From positions 9,176,001 to 9,240,000 of the forward strand of contig AP026539.1 of the NCBI GenBank assembly GCA_026075535.2: DNA of 64,000 nucleotides, in the 5' to 3' direction. Each line of letters begins with the position of its first letter. Position 1 is the stretch's first letter. Under the pieces are notes generated by a model. It ran no database searches. It saw only the letters and a list, made by a program, of their open reading frames with translations, and was not told the origin of the DNA. Made by a program: the position numbers and the translations under genes. Origin of the DNA: Tricholoma matsutake (taxonomy: Eukaryota > Basidiomycota > Agaricomycetes > Agaricales > Tricholomataceae). Positions 55,132-64,000 of the stretch are shown piece after piece.

Positions 55132-55743
55132 CTGTCTTCCCCGAATGTGACTTAGCCTCACAGCACGCCCACAAGTTCATCGTTGATTTAGACGACCTTC
55201 ACCAGGAACTTCGGAAACAATTTGTGGCTGCTCAAGAACATTATCAAGGTCCTGTGGACAAATATTGGGCACCCGCACCCGACTTCAACATTGGTGATTT
55301 TGCTTATGTCACTGCGGAAAATATTCACACCACCCATCCCTCCAAGAAACTCTCCAAAAAGAACCACGGTCCTTTTGAAATCATTGCCTGCCCAGGTACT
55401 CACTCAGTCACCCTGTGGCTCCCGGGCCACATGCGGGCCATCCACCCTGTCTTCCATGTCTCTCAACTAGAGAAACACTCCCCAAACACCATTCCGAATT
55501 GGACACAACCCTCCTCCCATCACTATCAATGATGAGCTCGAGTATGAGATCGCTGAAATCCTCGACTCCAAGGTCAATAATAGACGATGATGCAAGATTC
55601 TCTACCTCGTCCGATGGGAAGGCTACCAGGGAACCGATGAGGAAACCTCCTGGCTACCCACTACGGAACTCGACCATGCCCAAGAACTCCTTGTGGATTT
55701 TCACAACCGCTACCAGCAAAAACCTGGACCATTACCTGCTTAA
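55132..55743 (+). pseudogene. Ty3-I copy 2 integrase C-terminus and chromodomain
   Basis: Continues VFPECDLASQHAHKFIVDLD. FNIGDFAYVTAENIHTTHPS is the conserved GPF-type region leading to GPFEIIACPGTHSVTL. The chromodomain follows in shifted frames (YEIAEILDSKVNN, then EGYQGTDEETSWLP). It ends near LPA and TAA at 55741. Confidence 0.75.
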
Positions 55744-55823
55744 AGTCTATTCATGTTACTTATTCTCTCAGTCTGAACTCAGAAACAAAATTCATTGAAA
55801 AGTTTTTGAATCCGACCGGATCC

Positions 55824-56834
55824 CTACACTACCTCTGCTTCTCCCTCTCCATCTTCATCACCCTCTCCCCCAACTTTGCCCTCTTCTCTGCCCTCGTCCT
55901 TCTCTTCACCCTCCTCACCTCCACTCTCACTCTCCTCCCCATCATCCGCCTGCCTTTTCTCCAGATACCTCTGGAAAGCCGCCCAGTCATCTCCAGACTT
56001 GCGTATCCCGCGTCTTTCCTGCCGGGACTCACACACCGCTCACTTCACCTCTTCATCACCCTTGTCGCTCTCCTCCTCAGCACTTTCTTCCTCCACCCAC
56101 TCTGGGTCCAAAGCATGCTGGATCTCCCCCATCGACTCCCACACCGCAATTGCCACCTCTCCAAACCCCTTCCTCACTGTTTTCACCAGCTGCTGCAGCA
56201 GCTCTGCCACCTCTCCAATGTTTTCCACCAGGCCCGTCATCCCTGCTACAGGCCTCACCTCCTTTGCTGCAGGGGCCTCCTGCCCCTCCCATACTACCTC
56301 CTTGCACTTATGTTTGACATGCATGCAATTGTTGCACACACATCCCTTCGCACCCATCTTGAAACACGAGACCTTTTGATATTTGGATCTGGGCCACTTG
56401 TCAGTAAGAGAAGACTGAGAAAGGAAACCAGTATGCACCTTTTGCAAGGCAATGCGGCCTGCACCTGCACCAGACTCTCTGACTCCTCTGACCCCACTTG
56501 TGCCTTTGACTTGGCGACTTTCTTTTTCCTTAGGGGACTTGCTCCCCTCAGCCTCATCTTCCAAACCTGTGGCTGCAGCCACCCACTTCTTCTCCATGCG
56601 TCTTGCAGCCGCTGCCTCTTTTTTCCGCACCTCTGCCTGGTGTGCCTCTTCAACCTTTGCAGCCTCCTCTGCTGCCTTTTGCTCCTCCTGTGCCTGGTGT
56701 TCCTCCTCCCTCACCACTTCCTCTAGCTCCTTCATCTCCCTTTCCATCTGCTCCCTCAGTGCTCACTCCCTCTGTTCATGTTGGGCCTTCATTGTGGCCA
56801 TTTTGATCTGCACAGAGACTGCTGGGGTGGACAT
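55824..56834 (-). pseudogene. Antisense gene of Ty3-I copy 2: coiled-coil protein with a Cys cluster
   Basis: The minus-strand frame starts MSTPAVSVQIKMATMKAQHE at 56834. A TGA replaces Arg after EQRE. A long charged helix (REEEHQAQEEQKAAEEAAK) is followed by FLSQSSLTDKWPRSKYQ, then VSCFKMGAKGCVCNNC and HVKHKC. The C-terminus has GDDWAAFQRYLEK and a Glu/Gly-rich tail to about 55824. It is collinear with the copy 1 gene at 32239-33236. One cysteine (RCKYQ in copy 1) is Ser here. It is convergent with pol. Confidence 0.55.
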
Positions 56835-56969
56835 TTCTGATATGTGATGGGAGTAGGAAATGACGTGAAAATTTTTCAACCAATTGCCACATTTGGAAAT
56901 TCAACCAACTTCCTCATTTGGACTCAAACCCTCATGTGCCTTGTAGGCTTGGCACTAAGGGGGAAATAC

Positions 56970-57676
56970 TGTCAAGAACCGTTCCTCACCCGATCGGAAC
57001 CCGCATTCCATCTGACTCTTTCCTGCATGTCTAACCTGACATTTGTCTACTCCTTCCAATTTTGTTCCCAGCCGCCTTGCACTGCCCACACTGCTGTGCA
57101 CCAGGCCGCCTTGTACAGCACCCATGGCTGCCTTCCCAAGGCTGCTGTCTAGTTTTGCAAATTTGACTACAGATTCCTGTGTGGCCTCCACTAGGTAATT
57201 TATCTACGCAGTTGAGACACTGCCGCAGTTCCCATTTCCGTCACGCTTTTATTCTGGACTCTAGTATTTAAGTTTAGTTAGTTTCGCCTTGTATTCCCCA
57301 GTTCGTATATTGACATAGACTCGACTTTAACTTGTCAATCTAAATCTCATTCTACTCCTACCTCTGTCCTCTAAGAGTCTGAACTCCATTTGACTCGACC
57401 TCTAGTCTCCCTCTGAAGTTCTAGTCTCATCTGAACTTAACCTAAGTCCCCCCGTACTCCTCCCTGCATTACCCGCACTTTCCCACTCCTACCTCCAGAC
57501 CTTCAACTTGAAATTAGGACACCAGCTGAGGTGAAGGGCGCAGCTTCTTACAAGCTGAAGCCAAGTCCTTTCTGTTTCCCCTCCCACAGAGTCTGCATTG
57601 ACCCAACAACCCCTGCTATTATCACCCGCAGTGTCCAATCAGATTCCGATGAGCCCTTTAGGATCAGTTCTTAACA
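56970..57676 (+). repeat. Ty3-I copy 2 3' LTR
   Basis: 707 bp, TGTCAAGAACCGTTCC to GGATCAGTTCTTAACA, followed by the TTGAG target duplication. Confidence 0.9.
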
Positions 57677-60012
57677 TTGAGACATGTATCAAATAAGTGA
57701 AAGGTTAGCAACAATATTCAACAAACCTGAAAGCCCTTTTGGTGGTACAAACATGATTTTTTCCAGAGACTTTGCTCAACTGCCTCCCCCAATAGGCAAA
57801 GAACATGCTGCTTTGTATAGTAGAACAGCTGGAATGAACACAACTTCATTGCATGACCAAGAGGCAGCAATGGGAAAAGCCTTATGGCATCAGATCACTA
57901 CAGTAGTAATTTTGCGACAGAACATGAGACAAATCAATGACACAATAGAAGACAAATTGTTTTGTACTGCTCTTACTAATATGCAGTACAAAACATGCAC
58001 TCCAGCAGATATTGCATTTTTAAAAACCAGAATTTCTGCCAATATCAAAAACAGACCAAGCATAATTGACCAGAGCTTTAGAAATGTGTCTATAATAACT
58101 GCACATAATGCTAAAAAAGATGAAATAAATTGATTGGGAGCAATAAGATTTGCAACAGAAACTAACCAAACATTGATGGAGTCTGTGTCAAATGATACAG
58201 TGTCCCAGGACAATCCAGATTTACAGAGTACAAAACGATGTTCTCAAAAAAAAAAAAAAAAAGGGATGAAAACATGCACAAGTACAAATTTCAACTCATA
58301 TACAGAAGCTTTTGTGGAATCAACCACCTTGTGCAAACACAAAACTAATTCCAGGAAGACTGATGTTATGCATTGGAATGCCTGTGATGATCCATGCAAA
58401 TTCTTCCACAGAGCTTTCAATAACAAAAGGCCAGGAGGCAGTGATCCACTCTTGGGATTATACTACAAGAGATGATGGAGAAAATGTGCTGGAGACACTA
58501 TTTGTGCGATGGTTGAAGCCACCAACTTCAAATGTACAAATAAATCGGCTTCCATTTCATGTAATTCCACTAGTACGAACCTCAACAACAACTACAGTTA
58601 GACTCCCAGATGACACTCAACTCACAATATCCCATAACCAAGTAGAAGTATTGCCCAACTTTTCAATGACTGATTACGCTTCACAAGGGAAAACACATGT
58701 TTTTAACATAGTTGACTTAAGTCATAGTGAGACCCACCAAGCATATTACACTGCCCTTTCAAGAGGTTCAACTGCTGCAGGCACACTGATATTAACAGGG
58801 TTTCATCCTCACAAAATTCAAGGAGGAGCATCTGGAGTACTCCATCAAGAATTTTGTGAATTAGAACTGTTGGATTCAATGACAACTTTGCAGTTTCATG
58901 AAAAACTTAAAGTAGATTCAAACATAGCAGAACAACAAAACACTCTACTTGCATTCTTTTGTCAAATAAATGGAAAGGACTACATTCCATCTACAATGCA
59001 TACAGCTTTATACTGGAATTCCAATGATCCCTACCTGGAGTGGACTCATAACAGAACCAGAACTACTAATGAGAGTTCACTAAGAAATACTAAATGAGAA
59101 CGATCACCAGAACTTCACATCAAACTGAATGATGCTTTCTTCACAAGGCCCATGAAAAAATTAAAACCAGCTGATAAAAAAGAAGGACAGTCCTTAATTG
59201 TTAATCCTAGTTTAAGCACTTGGCTACCAGAAGGAACTTGCTGGTCAAATAACAGTTGTGCATATGATGCTATAGTAGCTGTCCTTTTCAATGCATGGAG
59301 GGAACAACCAATAACTAATTCAGTGCTATGGGCTGAAATAAACAATAGCTTAATGAACACACATTAATACATGGATTCAACAACCATGCTAACAGACCTG
59401 CTCCTGGACAACATCATTTCTCTTTAGAAGATGTACAAGATTACATGAGAAGAGGACTTATTCAGAAATCTACTGAATTTGAGTTTGGACACTTCACAAG
59501 CATTGCATCAGTCCTGGTTTATCTTCTGAAACATAACCAAATGATAACTTCATCGGTGCAAACATGCTCTGAAGAGAACCACCATGTGACAACAGAAACA
59601 GACAACAGAACCTGTTTAATTACTACATTACTGGCTCAAGGACAAAGTTTGCAAAATTATCTAAATGACTTCCAACTTTCATTACCTTCAAGATGTATAA
59701 CATGTGCCCGACCACAAATAAGACACCATGTTCAAGTACCAGCCTCCACTTCTTGCATTTGAATGGTCAGACAATGAAATCCCTGACTTAGATGAATTTA
59801 TCACTGTTGTGGTAAACACCACTGCTGCAAGATACATTCTGAAGGGAACAATACACAACCAAGACAACCATTTTACTGCTCACATAAAGCTTTCCTCTGG
59901 CACATGGTTCCATGATGGAATAGTAACAGGACAATCATTAATGTTGCAAAAACTGCGACCACATCTGATGAACACAGCAATTATTGCTATTTATAGCCAT
60001 CTAGACCCCCCC
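57677..60012 (+). pseudogene. G5, 3' part: Pif1-like helicase with a thiol-protease-like C-terminus
   Basis: It resumes DMYQISERLATIFN and FGGTNMIFSRDFAQLPP (57735). VILRQNMRQ lies near 57905. TGA at 58131-58133 follows DEIN where relatives have Arg. An A17 run at about 58245-58261 causes a frame change. A 261-codon frame (58312-59097) contains KLIPGRLMLCIGMPVMI and MTDYASQGKTHVF, the last helicase motif. Downstream, CWSNNSCAYDAIVAVLFNAW (near 59242) and WFHDGIVTG (near 59905) resemble the Cys and His boxes of ubiquitin-specific proteases. The frame ends AIYSHLDPP at 60012, close to the natural C-terminus as I recall it. A helicase-protease fusion is typical of this family. Confidence 0.7.
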
Positions 60013-60240
60013 TGAGAAAACTCGGATTTGCCATGTGCAGCAATGGCCCACTAGCTCAAGTATATCTGAGTGCCAGCCATCTTCACCATGAGGAAAGAGA
60101 AAGACATAGTGCAGAGTGGAATAAGACCAATGCAACTGGCTGACTCGCTTGAGGCCTCCACCACTTAGCCTGAGAACAATGTCTCTGTGGTCAGACTGTT
60201 CCTCTGATTCATCACCTATAAGGACAACCTTAGAAGCCAC
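60005..60240 (-). pseudogene. Helitron N-terminal domain fragment
   Basis: The minus strand reads VVLIGDESEEQSDHRDIVLR, then LKRVSQLHWSYSTLHYVFLF and HGEDGWHSD. This matches the block that in the TE-A Helitron reads ISECHPFYPALHYVLLHPTG (near 8580). It is a scrap of a different Helitron, bounded by G5 on the left and Ty3-III on the right. Confidence 0.6.
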
Positions 60241-60272
60241 TTAATTAGTGGACTAGCAAAGGGTTAAAATTA

Positions 60273-60641
60273 TGGTACATATTACAGGGAGTGGAGGCAC
60301 ACCTAGCAAAGGAAAATCCAAAGAGAAAACTCTAAGGACCCCTTTGCCAATGCCCAGAAGATTGCAAAAATCAAATAATAGCATAAAAATAGAAAAGGCA
60401 GAGATAGGCAGATCAAGGCTGCCAAATGACATCACACCAAGGGGTAGATGCTGGAAAGGGTACTCCACCTCTAAATATAAAACTGTCAACATGCACAAAT
60501 GTGACAGAAAGGGAAATTAGTAATAAAATAAGGAAAAATCATAGAAAATGAAGAATAGGAGGAAATGAAGTGAGGGAAAATATAGGACAAATGTAAAAAA
60601 TAGGAGAAACACATGGGGCACCCCATAGTCCCCTTTCATCA
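60273..60641 (-). repeat. Candidate Ty3-III 3' LTR
   Basis: Defined by TG...CA ends and the adjoining purine tract only; no second copy lies in the window, so the left boundary is tentative. Confidence 0.4.
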
Positions 60642-61129
60642 CCCCCTCTCTAAGATGCATTGCCTCGATGCATTCAAAATTGCAACTGGTCAAAGTCCAT
60701 AGCCTGAATGCAGCGTGGTGCAGAAGTGTGTCATCAGTAAAATTCTTTGACTATTCATGGGGCATTTACATCAGATTCCTCAACCCATGAGTTCTCCTCA
60801 TACCCATAGCCCTTCCAATGCACCAGCTATTGAAGCTTCCCTTGGTGCAACCTGCTATCCAGGATGGACCCAACCTCATACTGTGGTTCCCCTTCAATCA
60901 CTGTAGGTGGTGGTGGTGGGCATGAGCGATGTCCTGGGAATGGATCCACTGGTGCTGGCAGTAGTTTGACAACATGGAAGACAGGGTGGAGTCTGGACAT
61001 GGATGCTGGTAGGTGTAGGCAGTAGGCATGCATTCCAATGCACTTGACTATGGGGAATGGTCCAAGAAAATGGTGTGCAAGCTTCTTGGATGGATGGGTG
61101 GTAGAGATGTCACTGGAGTCAAGGTAAAC

Positions 61130-61927
61130 TCAGTCACCAACCTTATACTTGGGTGTTGGTGAGTGGCATTGGTTGTAAAAGCATGCTATGTCATCCTTTG
61201 CCTTAACTAGGGCTGCCTTTGCCTCTTCCAAGCTATCCTTCATCTGCTCCATAAATTCATTCACTGTCTCAAGCTGTGATGGCACTTGGTGAGGTTCAAA
61301 GCCCATGTGTGGGTGTTGTCGAGTGTCCAGGAGGAAGGGAGTTTGCTGAGTGGATGTGTGGATGTGATTGTTGTATCTGAACTTGGCCATGGGGAGAAGA
61401 TCCTCCCAGTCATCCTGGTGCTCATTGACAAAGATGTGGATGCACTTGCTCCAGCTCCTGATTGACCATTTGGTCTGTCCATCAGTCTGTGGGTGATAGA
61501 CGGTAGAAGTGAGGAGTTTAATTCCTAGGAGATGGTACAGCTCTAGGGTGAACTCTGTGATGAATTGAGGTCCTTGATCACAAAGGAAGGTGCCAGGAAG
61601 TCCATGTAACTTCCACACATGGTGAAGGTAGAGTTGGGCTGCACCCAATGCCATAATAGTAGTGTGAGTCAGAATAAAGTGAGCTTGTTTTCCTGCTGAG
61701 TCAACTGTGCACATTACTGCATCAAACCCATTTGACTCTGGTAATTCCACCACAAAGTCTACACTCACAACATCCCAATAATTTTCTGGAACAGGAAGAG
61801 GGTGTAACTTGCCAATTGGCTTGCATCGAGGAACCTTGGTGCATAAGCAAAGGTCACAAGTACAGCAGTACTGACCAATGAGTTGTGACATCTGTGGCCA
61901 CCAATAATTCCATGAAACAAGCTCCAA
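61130..61927 (-). pseudogene. Ty3-III integrase
   Basis: An open frame of 265 codons. CDLCLCTKVPRCKP closes the zinc domain. VVSVDFVVELPESNGFDAVM carries the first Asp, LCDQGPQFITEF the second, and YHPQTDGQTKW shows loss of the Glu-containing E-x-x-N motif. The tail MGFEPHQVPS leads to the region before the chromodomain. Confidence 0.8.
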
Positions 61928-62559
61928 TGTCTTCCAGTGTCCAGGGTGCCCTGCAATCTGTGAGTCATGGTGTTGAGATATGATCCATTGTCAAAGGTGT
62001 GGGTCATTGGGAACATAGATGCAATCTTAGAAGTACAGTAGATCCTCCTTCTCAACCCACTCTGCGGCACATAGTGAAAGGGCTGACCCCTTCCTCAGTT
62101 CCTTGACAGCTGAGGTAACAACATCCTCATGTAAACCACTATGGTTTGCATGACAAATGTCACATAGGATGTCCCACTCCTCACCCTGGGGAACAATGCC
62201 TTCCAATGCATGGACAGTAAACAGGTCTGGTTGCAACAGCACAATGCCTTGATTGTTGTCACTCCCATCCCCATGATCTGCACACCAAGAGAGGGCATTG
62301 GTTTTCCCTATGCTGCGACCTGGATGGTAGTGCAAGGAGAAATTGAACCTGGACAAATACAAGGACCAGTGAGCCTGATGACAGTTCAATTTCTTGGCTG
62401 TCATGAAGTACTCAAGATTCTTGTGGTCCATCCAAATCTTGACCTTGTGTTGGGCACCCTCAAGGAAGTGGCGGCATTCCTCAAGCACACACCTCAAAAC
62501 ACACAACTGGAGGAGTGCTGAGGCAAAGGGACATGAATGGGGACTGGCACCCATGTGAA

Positions 62560-64000
62560 TATATATCGCATGTGCTAACACCAATGGAATGGAAATACAA
62601 GATATACGACAGGGAGCTACTAGCCATAGTACAAGTGCTAGAGACCTGGAGACACTACCTACTTTGATCAGGACACCTGGTGGTAATCCTATCAGACCAC
62701 AAGAACTTGATGTACTTCCAGATGGCACAGAAGGTGAACAGACAACAGGCAAGGTGGAGCTTATTCCTATTGGAATTTGACTTGCAGCTTGTCCATGTAC
62801 CTGGATCACAAATGGTGCAGAGCAATGCATTACCATGAAGAGCAGACCACATACCAGCAGAAGACAATGATAATGAAGATGTCACAATGCTACCAGAAAT
62901 GGTATTTGTGAAATTCATTGATACAGAAATGCATGATCTGGTAAAGAGCACAATTGAGGTGCTAACGACCAAGGGAATGCCACCAATAAAATCAGCATTA
63001 GAAGACTGGAAAATAGAAGATGGCCTCCTACTCTTCAAGAACAGATGCTATGTCCCCAACAACAGCGACCTGCAAAAGAAGCTGGTGCAAAATACCATGA
63101 AAAAGTAACCAGTGGACACCCAGGACAGTGGCAGACAATGGAAATGATCAGGAGGGACTACTGGTGGCTGGGGATGATGACATATATCAAGAATTATATT
63201 GCTGGATGGACAATATGCCAGCAGATAAAGGTCAATACCCACCCAATGATGCCACCACTACAGCTGATCAAATCCGAGGTGACCAGACCATTTGCAATGA
63301 GAGCGACAGATTTCATCATGGACTTACTGGAGTCTGACAGATATGATGCACTCATGGTTGTGGTAGACCATGGGCTTATGAAGGGGTAATTTTTATCCCT
63401 TGAAGGAAAACAGTTGATGCATTGGGAGCAGCCATCGTCTACCTAGTCTATGTCTACAAATGGTTCAGCCTTCCAGACAAGATCATCTCAATCCAAGATT
63501 CACCTGACAGCTTTTCCAGGAGTTGGGGAGATTGCTTGGAATCAAGCTGGCAATGAGCATAGTGTACCACCCTCAGACTGATGGGGAAACAGAATGGGTA
63601 AATCAAGAAGTGGAAGTGTACCTGTGAATCTTCTGTTCAAACAATTAGGAGAATTGGAAGCACCTCCTCCCAACCATGGAGTTTACACACAACCAAAGGA
63701 TGCACTCCATATAGAAGAACTCCATGTTCTACCTCATGATGGGCTACAAACCAAAGGTAATCCCGCTCCCATACCTAAAGATGAACATACCAGCCATAGA
63801 AAAGCGAATTGTCATGCTACAATGGGCTGGAGATGAAGCAAAGGTGACACACAAATTGGCCAGACAGATGATGGCAGAAAGGATGACAAGGCACTTCTCC
63901 CTGTTCAAAGAGGGAGACAGAGTGTGGCTAGAAGTGAAGAACCTCAAAATGACACATGCAATGAGGAAGCTCACACCAAAAAGAGAAGGACCTTTCACCA
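62560..64000 (+). mobile_element. Ty3-IV: degraded Ty3 element, RNase H and integrase, running off the window
   Basis: The plus strand begins inside RNase H ([20 protein letters not shown] at 62601) and continues [21 protein letters not shown] linker with LPEMVFVKFIDTEMHDLV (62890) leads to the integrase zinc domain (SGHPGQWQTMEMI near 63110, CQQIK). The core has ATDFIMDLLESDRYDAL (63305), with its second Asp region degraded, and [15 protein letters not shown] near 63570. The tail RKLTPKREGPF reaches 63999. Frames are broken at least six times. It is a different lineage from Ty3-III, judged by RNase H sequence. Confidence 0.7.

Larger units (their letters stand above)
48659..57676 (+). mobile_element. 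Ty3-I copy 2: chromovirus LTR retrotransposon in G5
   Basis: LTRs at 48659-49365 and 56970-57676 are both 707 bp (TGTCAAG to CTTAACA). TTGAG flanks it at 48654-48658 and 57677-57681. A purine tract CTAAGGGGGAAATAC precedes the 3' LTR. Gag, protease, RT, RNase H, integrase and chromodomain are in order on the plus strand, with a solo LTR of Ty3-II at 53823-55131 and an antisense gene at 55824-56834. LTR differences are mostly CpG transitions. It is better preserved than copy 1. Confidence 0.95.
60273..62560 (-). mobile_element. Ty3-III: degraded chromovirus, 3' portion
   Basis: A candidate 3' LTR (60273-60641, TGGTACATATTACAGGG to TTTCATCA on the plus strand) is followed by a purine tract (complement of 60642-60652). 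Then the minus strand encodes a chromodomain remnant (EGEPQYEVGSILDSR, 60885), integrase (61927-61130) and RNase H (about 62545-62030: [12 protein letters not shown]). In the integrase the second Asp is present (FLCDQGPQF), but the Glu region reads DGQTKWSIRSW, so the catalytic Glu is lost. The 5' part is missing: at about 62560 it meets Ty3-IV in opposite orientation. Confidence 0.75.

Noticed and set aside
55806..56726. A 306-codon plus-strand frame as a real gene
   Set aside because: It is Leu/Pro/His/Ser-rich low complexity opposite the charged antisense gene, whose frame is the one conserved with copy 1.

Overview
This window looks like a transposon-saturated stretch of a basidiomycete genome, most likely an Agaricomycete. 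The reasons are short spliceosomal introns of 50-60 nt that can be placed by restored protein motifs, Ty3/Gypsy chromoviruses and a Helitron of fungal type, and several long protein families that I recognise from memory as hugely expanded in mushrooms. No intact single-copy housekeeping gene, rRNA, true tRNA or CRISPR array is visible. Almost every long gene is broken by stops, frameshifts or insertions. Many stops are TGA where relatives or sister copies have arginine, which fits decay of CpG sites.

Layout. 1-15.2 kb: a minus-strand pseudogene of a large PHD-finger family (call it G1), cut by a 7.6-kb terminal-inverted-repeat element (TE-A, 5401-12976) that itself carries a Helitron (5789-10996). 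A solo LTR (63-658) lies beyond its 3' end. 16.0-20.9 kb: a plus-strand pseudogene of a second expanded family (G2), cut by a 2.1-kb sister of TE-A (TE-B, 16922-19034). 20.9-21.9 kb: a small coiled-coil gene on the minus strand (G4). 22.0-40.5 kb: a plus-strand pseudogene (G3) split by a Ty3 element (Ty3-I copy 1, 22908-39133), whose left LTR is split in turn by a second Ty3 element (Ty3-II, 23123-31618). A solo LTR (39767-40431) interrupts the G3 tail. 41-47 kb: non-coding repeats, including a long palindrome, an array of roughly 335-380-bp units, a third TIR element (TE-C, 43191-45112), a divergent solo LTR and a 74-bp tandem repeat. 47.7-60.0 kb: a Pif1-like helicase with a C-terminal thiol-protease-like domain (G5), split exactly in its Walker B region by Ty3-I copy 2 (48659-57676), which itself contains a solo LTR of Ty3-II. 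60.0-64.0 kb: a Helitron scrap followed by two degraded Ty3 elements in opposite orientation (Ty3-III and Ty3-IV); the last runs off the window.

Two things stand out as possibly undescribed. First, TE-A, TE-B and TE-C form one family without a recognisable transposase. Each has a short terminal inverted repeat, subterminal GGAAT-rich repeats, a tRNA-like module with A and B boxes at each end pointing outwards, palindromic units flanked by splice-like signals, and a ladder of GC-rich stem-loops mostly followed by T-runs. Second, two different Ty3 lineages each carry an antisense gene between the end of pol and the 3' LTR, encoding an acidic, coiled-coil protein with a similar cysteine cluster. 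In Ty3-II this antisense gene has three well-formed introns.

The nested insertions give a relative order of events: G1, then TE-A, then the Helitron; G3, then Ty3-I copy 1, then Ty3-II; G5, then Ty3-I copy 2, then a Ty3-II insertion reduced to a solo LTR. Most boundaries were fixed by target-site duplications read directly in the sequence.
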